DNA of 64,000 bases from JAFDVL01 sp043783625 (GTDB lineage Bacteria > Acidobacteriota > Blastocatellia > RBC074). The stretch spans positions 32,619 to 96,618 of the forward strand of contig JAYVZE010000224.1 of assembly GCA_043783625.1 (NCBI GenBank), written 5' to 3'. Position 1 is the stretch's first letter; each line of letters opens with the position of its first letter. The translations under genes and the position numbers were made by a program. The notes beneath the pieces are model-generated. The model ran no database searches, was not told the DNA's origin, and saw nothing but the letters and a program-made list of their open reading frames with translations. Shown in pieces: positions 24,657 through 33,989 of the stretch.

Positions 24657-24770
24657 CGACCGGGACGAAGTGCAAGTTTTCGCAAACGCAGCAACCACTG
24701 AAAAAAGACTCAGCCAATTGCGTCATTTGTCACAGCACCGCTGATGAAAATTGTGCTTCGTCCCGGTACC
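24657..24770. repeat. Inverted repeat adjoining family B element
   Basis: ACCGGGACGAAGTGCAAGTTTT-like sequence from about 24659 recurs inverted as AAAATTGTGCTTCGTCCCGG at 24747-24766, with two mismatches. It forms a stem directly downstream of the Cys-rich gene and abuts the palindromic element at 24771. It may be a terminator. Confidence 0.6.
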
Positions 24771-24917
24771 GGGAGCGCAAGCATCTTGCTTGCCGCGAGC
24801 GCGTGAAACGCCGCTCGCTCACGTGGCGAACAGGGCGTTTGATCTTCAGAGGATTTCTTGTATGAAACTCGTTTGCGTCGCTGCGCTGGCAAACGGCAAG
24901 CAAGATGCTTGCACTCC
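24771..24917. repeat. Palindromic MITE-like element, family B, copy 2
   Basis: Terminal arms 24771-24794 and 24895-24917 (GCAAGCATCTTGCTTGC / GCAAGCAAGATGCTTGC) enclose a core that matches the reverse complement of 4794-4950. The motif CGCGAGCGCGTGAAACGCCG and GCTGGCAAACGG are shared. It is inserted between convergent genes; the DMT gene stop lies 4 nt beyond it. Confidence 0.75.
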
Positions 24918-24920
24918 GAC

Positions 24921-25370
24921 TTAATCGCGCTGAATCAACCACATCCCGATAAACAACAAAGCCGCACCAGCTAACCGATTGAATGAAGCGGGGCGTTCTA
25001 TCAATCCAAACCACCCAAAATGGTCGAGGATTAACGCTCCGGCTAATTGTCCGGCAATCACAGCAACACTGAAGCCGAGCGCACCAGTATGAGGAATGGC
25101 AAGAATTGTCACGGTGACGAAAGCGGCTCCGACAAATCCCCCCAGCCACGCCCACCACGGAGCATCCAATGCGCCGCGCCAATAACTTGGTTGCCCCATA
25201 GCGACAGTAATCAAAGCTACCGTGATAAGCGCGACAGCTCCGATACCGAAATTTACCAGCGTGCCATACATTGGATTCAGGACGAATTCTCTCATTTTAG
25301 AATTCATCGCAACTTGCGCCGGAACTAACAACCCGACAATGAGAACGAGGAATAACCAGACTAATTTCAT
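24921..25370 (-). CDS. DMT family transporter, DUF606 / YdcZ-like
   Basis: 149-residue inner-membrane protein with about five transmembrane segments, matching the short DUF606 branch of the drug/metabolite transporter superfamily (VPAQVAMNSKMREF; SVAVIAGQLAGALILDHFGW). Substrate unknown. These short proteins act as dimers in known members. No Shine-Dalgarno is evident. It converges on the Cys-rich gene and diverges from purS. Confidence 0.85.
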   Translation of the reverse strand: MKLVWLFLVLIVGLLVPAQVAMNSKMREFVLNPMYGTLVNFGIGAVALITVALITVAMGQPSYWRGALDAPWWAWLGGFVGAAFVTVTILAIPHTGALGFSVAVIAGQLAGALILDHFGWFGLIERPASFNRLAGAALLFIGMWLIQRD

Positions 25371-25494
25371 AATTTTTTACCGCTCTGATGGGATGAACAA
25401 CTCTTCATCTTTTATTCGTATCTTGGCGTTTATTTTTCAAAACTGCTATATTCCAAAATTACCAGTTATACAACCTAAAAGGACACGAATCTTA

Positions 25495-25740
25495 ATGCTC
25501 GCAAAAGTTTATGTCACGCTTCGCAACGGAGTTCTTGACCCGCAAGGCAAGGCGATCCAACACGCTACAACCACCATTGGCTATCAGGGAATCAACGAAA
25601 TTCGACAGGGGAAATATTTTGAAATTTCCGTGGACGATTCGTTGGATCAGGCACAAGCACAAACGCAAATTGAGAAGCTTGCGCACGATGTTTTATCCAA
25701 TCCGGTCATCGAAGATTTTAAAGTCGAAATGGTCAGGTAA
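25495..25740 (+). CDS. purS: Phosphoribosylformylglycinamidine synthase subunit PurS
   Basis: 81 residues, the usual length for PurS. It starts MLAKVYVTLRNGVLDPQGKA, the family hallmark, and includes VRQGKYFEI-like and a C-terminal NPVIEDFKVEMV. PurS bridges PurL and PurQ in the fourth step of purine synthesis. AAAGGA precedes the AUG. purQ and purL are not in the window; the next gene is glcD, only 5 nt away, so the two are probably co-transcribed. Confidence 0.93.
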   Translation: MLAKVYVTLRNGVLDPQGKAIQHATTTIGYQGINEIRQGKYFEISVDDSLDQAQAQTQIEKLAHDVLSNPVIEDFKVEMVR

Positions 25741-25745
25741 AAGCT

Positions 25746-27200
25746 ATGCCACTGCACCCGAAAATCATCTCACAACTCGTCGAAATTTGCGGCGCGGACG
25801 CTGTTCTCACGGATTACTCCGACTTGATCGTGTATGAATACGATGCTGTGACGACGCATCGCTCAACGCCGCTCGCTGTCGTTCTGCCGACCACTACGGA
25901 ACAAGTCTCCCGTGTCGTGAAGCTGCTTTACGATAATAATATTGCTTACGGGCCGCGTGGTGCGGGGACGGGACTGAGTTCAGGCTCAGTTGCTTCCGGT
26001 TGTGAAGCCGGAGAGACTGCCGTCATTATCGAAACGGCGCGGATGAATAAAATCCTCGAAATTGATTACGAAAATGAACGCGCCATCATCCAGCCCGGAG
26101 TCGTCAATTTACGCCTTTCGCAAGCCATTGCTCCGCGCGGGTTTCACTACGCGCCTGATCCATCTTCCCAGGCTTCCTGCACGATTGGCGGGAATGTCGC
26201 CGAAAATTCCGGCGGGCCTCATTGCCTGAAATACGGGATGACAACGAATCATATTCTCGGCGTTGAAGTCGTGCTGCCGGACGGCAACATTGTGAATTTA
26301 GGCGGTGACGGAGCCGATTCAACTGGCTACGATTTGATGGGAATTTTTGTCGGCAGCGAAGGGACGCTGGGCATTGCGACTAAAGTCACGGTTCGCCTGT
26401 GCCGCAATCCGCAAACGGTTGTCACGTTGCTCGCAGATTTTATGGATGTCAACGAAGCGAGCCGCGCCGTCTCTGCTATTATCGCCGAAGGCATGTTACC
26501 TGCGGCACTGGAAATGATAGATCAGCCGACGATTAAAGCGGTGGAGTCTTCGATTTATAAAGCCGGCTATCCGACGGATGTCGCGGCATGTTTGATTGTG
26601 GAATTAGATGGCTTGACGGCGGGACTTGATACACAGACCCAACGTGCGAAGGACATTTGCATGGAATTTGGGGCGCGTGCTGTCCGCGAAGCGCGTGACG
26701 AATATCAACGCAAAAAATTATGGGCGGGACGCAAAGGCGCATTCGGCGCGCTAGGGCGTGTCAGCCCTGATTTATTTGTGCAGGATGCGGTCGTGCCGCG
26801 TACCAAACTTCCGCAAGTGCTGGCTTCGATTTACGACATTGCCGCGAAGTACGAAATCAGTTTGTGCAACGTTTTTCATGCCGGAGATGGCAATTTGCAT
26901 CCGAGCATCAATTTCGATTCGCGCAATGCTGAACAGGTCGAGCGCGTGCATGCCGCCGGCAAAGAAATCATGAAACTCTGTGTAGACGCGGGCGGTACGA
27001 TTACCGGCGAACACGGAGTCGGAATTGATAAAATCGGATATATGTCAATGATTTTTGATCAGGCTTCGCTGGACGCGATGCTGGCAGTGAAAGAAGTTTT
27101 CAATCCTACGGGGTTATGCAATCCCGGCAAAGCCATTCCCGCCGAAAAAATGTGCCGCGAACATCGTAAGGTAAGTGTTAGAACGGCTGAGTTTGATTGA
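25746..27200 (+). CDS. glcD: FAD-linked oxidase, glycolate oxidase subunit GlcD-like
   Basis: 484-residue flavoprotein. The FAD-binding type-4 region (about 40-220) includes GPRGAGTGLSSGS and GGNVAENSGGPHCLKYG, and the C-terminal cap carries FHAGDGNLHP and GEHGVGIDKIGYM, typical of GlcD and D-lactate dehydrogenases. It would oxidise glycolate or another 2-hydroxy acid. The GlcE and GlcF partners are absent here, so a stand-alone 2-hydroxy-acid dehydrogenase is equally possible. It starts five nt after the purS stop. Confidence 0.9.
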   Translation: MPLHPKIISQLVEICGADAVLTDYSDLIVYEYDAVTTHRSTPLAVVLPTTTEQVSRVVKLLYDNNIAYGPRGAGTGLSSGSVASGCEAGETAVIIETARMNKILEIDYENERAIIQPGVVNLRLSQAIAPRGFHYAPDPSSQASCTIGGNVAENSGGPHCLKYGMTTNHILGVEVVLPDGNIVNLGGDGADSTGYDLMGIFVGSEGTLGIATKVTVRLCRNPQTVVTLLADFMDVNEASRAVSAIIAEGMLPAALEMIDQPTIKAVESSIYKAGYPTDVAACLIVELDGLTAGLDTQTQRAKDICMEFGARAVREARDEYQRKKLWAGRKGAFGALGRVSPDLFVQDAVVPRTKLPQVLASIYDIAAKYEISLCNVFHAGDGNLHPSINFDSRNAEQVERVHAAGKEIMKLCVDAGGTITGEHGVGIDKIGYMSMIFDQASLDAMLAVKEVFNPTGLCNPGKAIPAEKMCREHRKVSVRTAEFD

Positions 27201-27309
27201 TTTTTGAGTATCAAGATGAATCAAGAACTCTCAGCCAACGGCAAGAGGATATTTGGGATTGTGGCTCGCCAAAAGCGGCGGACGCAATGAGGCCGAAACT
27301 GCTCAATGA

Positions 27310-27426
27310 TTGGATGATGAGCGTTTGAAAAAGACGGACGTGCCTTTTGATTATTTTGACGAATTACTAAAACGCATTCAGGACATCCGAACTTCGGAGC
27401 GGCGTTTTTATCAAAAAATAACTGAC
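27310..27426 (+). pseudogene. RhuM family remnant
   Basis: An in-frame stretch of about 39 codons reading DDERLKK, PFDYFDELLKRIQDI and RTSERRFYQKITD matches the middle of virulence RhuM-family proteins (Fic/DOC-related loci of mobile regions). Homology begins and ends abruptly, no credible start lies upstream (the first in-frame codon is TTG), and the following sequence is unrelated. The rest of the gene is gone. It points to past mobile DNA at this site. Confidence 0.6.
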
Positions 27427-27742
27427 CCCCTCGCCTTCCTTTTCCCGTCACCCCTCACTAACAATTCACGGCATCCACATTACAGAGTTCTAGCAACCCC
27501 GTGATATGCCTGTTTCGAGAAGTCTTTTACGATCTGTTACCCGCCTCACCGCTTTCTCGTATATCCCAAAGAGCCAAAGAGATACCCAAAATGAAAGGGG
27601 GCTGACAAATGTGTTGAAGTGTTATGGAACGTCGCTTGCTATTACAGTTGCGGATCAGGTGACAGGGAAATGAACACAGATTCTGCCCGCTCTGGCGATG
27701 GTTCATCGTGACCAATAACTACTACTATTAGGAATAAGCAAA
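27427..27742. other. Intergenic region before the IPT/TIG gene
   Basis: No gene or clear repeat is recognised. The downstream gene's AGGA ribosome-binding site lies at its right edge. Confidence 0.4.
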
Positions 27743-30700
27743 ATGTCCATTCGATTATCAACCAGGGCGCTCTTGAGCGCTCTTTTTCTTTTTGTCGCAC
27801 TCAGCCTCAACCTCTCGGCGCAAGGCGTAAAATCCTTTGTCACCGTAGATGCTGCACGTTATCAACCAGCAGTTTCACCTGACAGCATTGTCGCGGGATT
27901 CAGCACACAACTGACGACGACCGAAAGTCTGGCGACGCAGGATGTGGACGCTGTGACTCCTGGCATTCAATTGCCTACGTCTTTGGGTGGATTGCGCGTT
28001 CTCGTCAATAATCGTGCGGCAGAATTGTTATATGTCGGGCCGAGTCAGATAAATTATATCGTTCCTTCGCAAACCGAGCTTGACGCACCAGCGACCGTTG
28101 TCGTCACGGACGATCAAGGCAACACAGTAGCGCAAGGATCATTGACGATGGCGTCACAAAGCTTGAGCCTCTTTACGTTCAATCAATCGGGCACTGGTGT
28201 GGCAGCCGCGTTAGTTACTGCGGATGGACTTGCTTACTCTCCTATCGTCAATGGCGATGGTTCACTGAACACCGTTCCGCCGGGACAATACCTCGTACTT
28301 TTCGGGACAGGCATCCGTGCAGGTCAGGATGTCAAAGCACAAATCGGAGGCATTGATGCCTCGGTTGAATACTCAGGTTCACAGCAGTATTTTGTCGGAC
28401 TCGATCAAATCAATATTCACGTTCCTCAATCATTAACCGGACAAGGATTATTGGAAGTCGTCATCTCGGATGGCGCGACGACCAGTAACCCTGTTTTGAT
28501 CAATGTGGGCGGTAATCCTGAAGCTCCGGCGGGCGCACCTGTCATCACCAATGTTGACGCGACCCAGGCCACTGCCGGACAAATCATTACGCTCAGCGGA
28601 ACAAATTTCGCCTCATCGGTGAGTGCCGCTTCGGTGCGGATTGGTTCATCGTTTGGTCAGGTTCTCGCAGTCTCACCAACTTCCATGACGTTCGTTCTTC
28701 CCTTCGGAGTTGCCTCAGGCAAAGTCGTTGCCGGTAACAGTAGCGGTGAGCGTCAGAGCGATTCCACTTTGAGTATTCAGACATCTGTTTCGGGTTCTGT
28801 TCTGAATAGTTCTGATGCTCCGGTAGCCGGGATGTCGGTCATTGTAGCCGGAACCAGTGTTAGCACCGTCACTGATGCAGCAGGCCGATTTTTATTAGTC
28901 GGAGTTCCGCGTGGGACGGTTGAGTTAAATTTTGATACCAGCAATTTTCCAGCCAATTTGGGTTTACCAAATATGAGCTATAGCACGGTCGTCAGCGATG
29001 GTCGTGACAACGAACTTGGCTACGCCGTATATCTACCGGGAGGAACTGCGACCTATACTTTTGCGGCAAGTCCTGTTTCCGGTAATCAACTTGAAGTTGA
29101 TCCAACTCCGGTCGTGCTTGAAAACGATGGGGTAAAACTGACAGTTCCTTCAACCTTCACTTTCCCTGATGGCAAAACTACTGGCAAGCTTGGAGTCTTA
29201 CGCTTGCCTTTGGATGGTCGCTTACCTGCCGTTCTTCCGTCAGGAATTTTCCCGATTGGGGCAGCCTTAATTACGCCAATGGGGACTATTTTCGGCAATA
29301 AAGACGGTGGTCTGGCAACGTTGAGCTTTCCCAATACAGAAAATCTTCCAGCCGGAACCAGCGTGGATTTATACGCGTACCGCCCGAAAGTTGCGCCTTC
29401 TGCGTTCGTCAGAAAAAACGGAGCAGTTGTCAGCTCTGACGGCAAAGCCATCGTTGCGGCAGGATTAATTGACGTAGCGACTGTGTGGTTTATTGCGCTT
29501 CCGGCGGATCAGGCTCCGATTACAACGGTCATTGGAAAAGTGGTAGACAGCAACGATAAGCCTGTCACAAAAGCCCGCGTGTTAGTTCGTGGACGTGCAG
29601 GCGTGACTGACAAAGAAGGTAAATTTGAAATCAAAGGTGTCCGTGTTAAAGCAGGCGAAAATCTGAACGTCGAAGTTTTATTTTTCACTCCGACAGGCGC
29701 ACCGCTGAAAGCTTCTAAATCCGTCACCGGCGTCGTACAAGGAATTACAGATGCAGGGACAATTCAACTTCCAGCAGCTCCACCGCTGGCGTTATTAATT
29801 CGCCCGATGGACATCCGAACTACTCAGGGTGTGATGGTCGAATTGAAAATTGTCCTCTCACGTACGCTCACTGCACCTGCGACGATTAATCTGACCAACG
29901 GTGAAGGCGTTGCACTTGAAATTACTCCTGCCTCCGTAGTTATTGAAGCAGGAAAAACAGAAGGCGTTTTCAAGGTGAAGAGCAGCGTTTCAGGCAAAGG
30001 TACTGTGATTGCGAAGTTGGCAGCAACGGTAGATGATGCCACACCGGATAATACGCGCAAGGGTGAAGCGAAGGTCTACATCACTCCTCCTGCGCCAGTC
30101 CTGAATACGGTTAATCCGGTAGCAGGTGCGCCTGGTTCAACTTTCTCATTAAACGGCACAGGCTTGAATACTGACCCTGGTAAAAATGCAGTCTTCTTCC
30201 AACAGGGAGACTTGGTAGTTCCGGTAGACGCCAGAACACTGAAAATTACTAATCCGACCAGTGCTTCTCCTGAAGCCGGAATTGTTTTATCGGGAGCAGT
30301 GCCAGGCTTAAAACCGGGCGATGCGTTGATCTTTGTTTCGTCGTTGACTGACGGAGTGCCGAGTGCGCCATCGAATAAATTGAAGTTCACGGTGAGGGCT
30401 CCAGCCGCGCCGCAATTGACTTCGATTAATCCAACTTCGGCTTTGCCGGGAGCGGCTTTCTACATCATCGGGACAGGGTTTTCGCTTGATCCGAAGCAGA
30501 ATGGAGTTTTCTTCAAAATCGGAGATAGCCTCGTTCCTGCCAATCCTGAGTTTTTGCAGGTTCTAACCTCAGCAACTGTTCCGGCAGGTTCGTTGATCGT
30601 GAGAGGGATCGTGCCGCGAATGGTCGCAGGTGACGCCGATGTCTTTGTGATTACTTATCAAAACGGAGCACCCAGTGAAAAATCGAATTTTCTGAAATTC

Positions 30701-31612
30701 AAAGTGCTGGCTCCAACTGCTGCAGTATTGACTGCGATTGATCCGAAGCAGGGACAATCAGCCTCAATCTTTACCATTACTGGCAGCGGTTTTGACCCTG
30801 AAGTAAAACGGAATTTTGTATTCTTCAAACAGGGAGAACGTTTTATTCAAATTGATCCGGCGACCGTGAAATCAGATGGCAAAACTTTTATTTCAGGTTC
30901 GGTTCCAAAAATCGTTGCCGGAGATTACGAAGTCTTTGTTGTGACCAATCTTGAAAGCACAGTAGGCTTGAATGGTTTGCCGCCGGGGACTGCATCGAAC
31001 AAATTAGCCTTCAAAGTTGTGTTACCACCTGCCGCTGTGGTGGTTTCCATTACTCCTGCCGAAGGGGTGCCGGGTGCTGCATTTGCCCTCAAAGGTCAGG
31101 GCTTTGAAACAGATTCCGGGCGTAACCGCGTCATCTTCAAGCAGGGCGATAAGTTTCTGATGGTGGATCAGCGCACAGTCAAATCTGACGCGACAACAGT
31201 TTATTCGGTTGTCCCTGAATTACCCGCCGGAGATTACGATGTGGTTGTGTTGACGCAGCCTGAAGCGCCTTCGCTCAACGGATTGCCTCCCGGCGTTCCT
31301 TCCAATGCCATGAAGTTCAAAGTTCTGTCAATTCCGGTTCCAGTCCTTGAAACGATTTCTCCCACCGAAATTATTCAAGGCGGTGCGTTCACGCTGACAG
31401 GTAAAAATTTGAACAAAAATTTTGTGGTAGTTTTCAAGCAAGGCGATAAACAATTCATTGTGCCAACGCTCTTGCTGAAGCTGGAAAACGGTGTGCTCTC
31501 AGGCAATCTTCCGAATGATTTAATTGCAGGCGCGGCGGAAGTCTTTCAGGCGCAAAGCAGCTCCGGCCCGTTCTCTAACAAATTACCTCTGACGGTAAAA
31601 GCGAAACCCTAA
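27743..31612 (+). CDS. Large exported protein with TIGR03437 domain and multiple IPT/TIG repeats
   Basis: 1289 residues. A signal peptide (1-27, ending LSAQ) is followed by a TIGR03437-type domain (about 30-255; YVGPSQINYIVPSQ, YFVGLDQINIHVP) normally found at the C-terminus of acidobacterial secreted proteins. Then come an IPT/TIG domain (about 265-345), two carboxypeptidase-regulatory-like domains (about 350-400 and 590-660), a Calx-beta-like segment (about 670-765) and five or six IPT/TIG repeats with recurring FFKQGD and SNKLKF boxes. There is no C-terminal membrane anchor. It is probably an extracellular adhesion or matrix protein. A strong terminator follows. Confidence 0.88.
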   Translation: MSIRLSTRALLSALFLFVALSLNLSAQGVKSFVTVDAARYQPAVSPDSIVAGFSTQLTTTESLATQDVDAVTPGIQLPTSLGGLRVLVNNRAAELLYVGPSQINYIVPSQTELDAPATVVVTDDQGNTVAQGSLTMASQSLSLFTFNQSGTGVAAALVTADGLAYSPIVNGDGSLNTVPPGQYLVLFGTGIRAGQDVKAQIGGIDASVEYSGSQQYFVGLDQINIHVPQSLTGQGLLEVVISDGATTSNPVLINVGGNPEAPAGAPVITNVDATQATAGQIITLSGTNFASSVSAASVRIGSSFGQVLAVSPTSMTFVLPFGVASGKVVAGNSSGERQSDSTLSIQTSVSGSVLNSSDAPVAGMSVIVAGTSVSTVTDAAGRFLLVGVPRGTVELNFDTSNFPANLGLPNMSYSTVVSDGRDNELGYAVYLPGGTATYTFAASPVSGNQLEVDPTPVVLENDGVKLTVPSTFTFPDGKTTGKLGVLRLPLDGRLPAVLPSGIFPIGAALITPMGTIFGNKDGGLATLSFPNTENLPAGTSVDLYAYRPKVAPSAFVRKNGAVVSSDGKAIVAAGLIDVATVWFIALPADQAPITTVIGKVVDSNDKPVTKARVLVRGRAGVTDKEGKFEIKGVRVKAGENLNVEVLFFTPTGAPLKASKSVTGVVQGITDAGTIQLPAAPPLALLIRPMDIRTTQGVMVELKIVLSRTLTAPATINLTNGEGVALEITPASVVIEAGKTEGVFKVKSSVSGKGTVIAKLAATVDDATPDNTRKGEAKVYITPPAPVLNTVNPVAGAPGSTFSLNGTGLNTDPGKNAVFFQQGDLVVPVDARTLKITNPTSASPEAGIVLSGAVPGLKPGDALIFVSSLTDGVPSAPSNKLKFTVRAPAAPQLTSINPTSALPGAAFYIIGTGFSLDPKQNGVFFKIGDSLVPANPEFLQVLTSATVPAGSLIVRGIVPRMVAGDADVFVITYQNGAPSEKSNFLKFKVLAPTAAVLTAIDPKQGQSASIFTITGSGFDPEVKRNFVFFKQGERFIQIDPATVKSDGKTFISGSVPKIVAGDYEVFVVTNLESTVGLNGLPPGTASNKLAFKVVLPPAAVVVSITPAEGVPGAAFALKGQGFETDSGRNRVIFKQGDKFLMVDQRTVKSDATTVYSVVPELPAGDYDVVVLTQPEAPSLNGLPPGVPSNAMKFKVLSIPVPVLETISPTEIIQGGAFTLTGKNLNKNFVVVFKQGDKQFIVPTLLLKLENGVLSGNLPNDLIAGAAEVFQAQSSSGPFSNKLPLTVKAKP

Positions 31613-31647
31613 AATAATTTCTTTCTTCCTCCTGTTTGGAATTTGCA

Positions 31648-31678
31648 GCCGCTTGATTTAGGTCAGGCGGCTTTTTTT
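31648..31678 (+). terminator. Rho-independent terminator
   Basis: GCCGCTTGA / TCAGGCGGC stem with one wobble and a 6-nt loop, followed by seven Ts. It lies 36 nt past the IPT/TIG protein stop. Confidence 0.92.
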
Positions 31679-31721
31679 ATTGGTAGTATTTATGGTAAGA
31701 CTTACGCAAGGAACATTGTTG

Positions 31722-32744
31722 ATGACAAACAAAGAAGAATTTCAAAAGCAACACCCAAACGTTTATTTTCTAATGGCTGATGATTTGCCGGAGCTTACCA
31801 GGCACCTGCAATCACAGGGCTGGCTGACACCAACTGAACAAATACGAAGTGCCACCAAAGCCGGAGAAGGCAACATGAATTTCACGCTCAGGGTTAAAAC
31901 TAATGAGCGGTCATTCATCCTCAAACAGTCGCGTCCGTGGGTCGAAAAATATCCACAGCTCGCTGCGCCGTGGGATCGTACGCTTGTCGAGGGAAGATTT
32001 TATGAAGTTATTGGCAGCATTCCGGCAGTAGCTTCAGGAATGCCGAAGTTAATCGGACTCGACAAAACTTCACGCCTCATCGCACTGGAAGATTTGGGCG
32101 AAGCACTTGATTTTACTGCTTTGTATCGCGGTGAGGCTTTAGCACAAGCTGAGCTTCAAGAACTGATGAAATGGTTATCGCACCTTCATCGTTTATTTAC
32201 GGCATCAGAATTTATGGAAGAATTTGCCAATCGTGAAATGCGTGAATTGAATCATCAGCATATTTTTGATCTTCCTTTGCGCCACGAAAACGGGATTGAG
32301 CTTGACGCGATCACACCGGGGCTTGCTGCCGTGGCAAGTTTTCTGAAAACAGATGTGCCTTATGTTGAAGCCGTTCGTGAGTTGGGCGCACTATATTTAA
32401 CAGATGGAGATTCATTGTTGCACGGCGATTTTTTTCCGGGCAGTTGGCTGAAGACGGCAGCGGGAGTCCGCGTCATTGATCCTGAATTTTGTTTTTTCGG
32501 CCCGCGAGAATTTGATCTTGGCGTGATGATGGCACATTTGCATCTGGCGCACCAAAGTGCCGGGCTAATTAAATTCGCACTCAAATGCTATACTCAATCC
32601 TTTGATGAAAAATTGATGTGGAAGTTTGCCGGTGTCGAAATCATGCGCCGTTTAATTGGAGTTGCACAGCTTCCGATAGAAGATGGCTTGCTTGAAAAAA
32701 CGAAATTGTTGGAGCTTTCGCATGAGTTTGTCATTGGAAATTGA
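31722..32744 (+). CDS. Aminoglycoside phosphotransferase-fold kinase, methylthioribose kinase-like
   Basis: 340-residue cytosolic kinase-fold protein. AGEGNMNFTLRV is the P-loop-like strand seen in methylthioribose kinase and relatives; SFILKQ is the ATP-binding Lys, LLHGDFFPGSW the catalytic HGD loop and VIDPEFCFFG the DxE/DPEF metal loop. The start at 31722 has AAGGA nine nt upstream. Methylthioribose kinase is the closest by motif, but mtnA and other salvage genes are not present, so another small-molecule substrate is possible. Confidence 0.78.
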   Translation: MTNKEEFQKQHPNVYFLMADDLPELTRHLQSQGWLTPTEQIRSATKAGEGNMNFTLRVKTNERSFILKQSRPWVEKYPQLAAPWDRTLVEGRFYEVIGSIPAVASGMPKLIGLDKTSRLIALEDLGEALDFTALYRGEALAQAELQELMKWLSHLHRLFTASEFMEEFANREMRELNHQHIFDLPLRHENGIELDAITPGLAAVASFLKTDVPYVEAVRELGALYLTDGDSLLHGDFFPGSWLKTAAGVRVIDPEFCFFGPREFDLGVMMAHLHLAHQSAGLIKFALKCYTQSFDEKLMWKFAGVEIMRRLIGVAQLPIEDGLLEKTKLLELSHEFVIGN

Positions 32745-32756
32745 GCGAGCTATTCG

Positions 32757-32868
32757 ACGATTCGAACTCTCATCTTTCCACTTTCAATTCTCAACTTTTA
32801 TGCGAGAAAATTTCACGATGATTTTCCCTGCAAGGAGTGGAAAGTTCAGAGTTGAAAATCAAGAGTGA
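32757..32868. repeat. Imperfect inverted repeat, pyrimidine-tract type
   Basis: Runs such as CTTTCCACTTTCAATTCTCAAC recur, imperfectly inverted, as GGAGTGGAAAGTTCAGAGTTG. The class resembles the better palindromes at 24027 and 51837. It lies between the kinase and the nucleoside hydrolase. Confidence 0.4.
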
Positions 32869-32882
32869 TTGAAACAAGTTTT

Positions 32883-33866
32883 ATGAAATATCTGGTGCCC
32901 CTGATTTTATTGATGATGACGCTCGTGAGCAGTGTTTCATCGCAAAAAATAAACTCGAAAACTGTCTGGATTGATACCGATCCTTCGGTGCAGCCCGGCG
33001 GACACGAAGTAGATGACGGCTTTGCTCTGCTTCAGGCGTTTCATTCGCCGGAGCTGAAAATTCGTGGTGTTAGTGTCGTTTTTGGTAACGCTCCGTTTGA
33101 GCAGGCGTGGCCGATGGGACAGGAAATTGTCCGTCGCTTTGCGCCGCGCGGATTGAAGGTTTTTCCGGGTGCAGCCAAAGCCTCGCAGCTCGGCGAAGCG
33201 ACGGAAGCCGTACGCGCTATGGCAGCAGCTTTGCAAAAAGAAAAGCTGACGATTCTTGCGCTTGGCCCCGTCACGAATGTTGCTTCGTTGCTGAAGCTCC
33301 ATCCCGAACTGCATAAAAATATTGCAGAAATTATCGTCGTTGCCGGACGCCGCCCCGGTCAGCGTTTCATCGCTAAGCCTGAACAAGTCCGACCGTTTCG
33401 TGATTTCAATTTTGAATTGGATGCGCCTGCCTTTCAGGTTTTGCTTGATTCATCAGTTCCGTTGGTGCTGGCTCCGTGGGAAGTTTCGTCAAAAGTCTGG
33501 TTGCGGGAAGCTGAAGTTCAACGTTTGGCAGCAGGCACAGAAGCGACAAAATTTTTATACGCTCCAGCTTCCGACTGGTTGAAAAAATGGCAGCGCGATT
33601 TAGGACTGGATGGTTTCAATCCATTCGATACATTGGCGATTGGCTATTTGACTTCGCCGAAGCTCATTACATCTGAAGAACTATTTTCAGAAATTAAAGT
33701 GCTACCAGATGATGTAAATACGAAACCATTAGCCGATGGAAAGCTGGCAGAAAAGCCATATTTATTGGCTGGCAAAGCGATCACTTCAAAACGCCGCGTC
33801 AAATATTGCTATGGAGCTTCGCTGAAATTTACAGAGGATTTGATGGAACGATTATTGAAGAATTAG
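32883..33866 (+). CDS. Exported nucleoside hydrolase (IUNH family)
   Basis: 327-residue exported hydrolase. A signal peptide (about 1-20) precedes the IUNH metal motif DTD...DD (D31, D33, D44, D45), here with a small insertion; ILALGPVTNVASLLK and the C-terminal GFNPFDTLAIGYL match the family. It would split purine or pyrimidine ribosides into base and ribose outside the cytoplasm. The start at 32883 gives the signal peptide; no Shine-Dalgarno is seen. It is followed directly by a family A palindrome. Confidence 0.85.
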   Translation: MKYLVPLILLMMTLVSSVSSQKINSKTVWIDTDPSVQPGGHEVDDGFALLQAFHSPELKIRGVSVVFGNAPFEQAWPMGQEIVRRFAPRGLKVFPGAAKASQLGEATEAVRAMAAALQKEKLTILALGPVTNVASLLKLHPELHKNIAEIIVVAGRRPGQRFIAKPEQVRPFRDFNFELDAPAFQVLLDSSVPLVLAPWEVSSKVWLREAEVQRLAAGTEATKFLYAPASDWLKKWQRDLGLDGFNPFDTLAIGYLTSPKLITSEELFSEIKVLPDDVNTKPLADGKLAEKPYLLAGKAITSKRRVKYCYGASLKFTEDLMERLLKN

Positions 33867-33871
33867 ACGGA

Positions 33872-33975
33872 AATAGACCACGGATCAGGCGGATTTAGCG
33901 GGTTTACGCGGGTCTGAATCATCATAAAATCAGATCCGCGTAAACCCGCCCGATCCGCAAAATCCGTGGTCTATT
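33872..33975. repeat. Palindromic repeat, family A, copy 2
   Basis: AATAGACCACGGAT at 33872 returns inverted as ATCCGTGGTCTATT ending at 33975, with inner arms GCGGGTTTACGCGGGTCTGA / CAGATCCGCGTAAACCCGCC. It lies 6 nt after the nucleoside hydrolase stop and 14 nt before the FAD dehydrogenase start. Confidence 0.88.
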
Positions 33976-33989
33976 CCTTAAATTTATTT

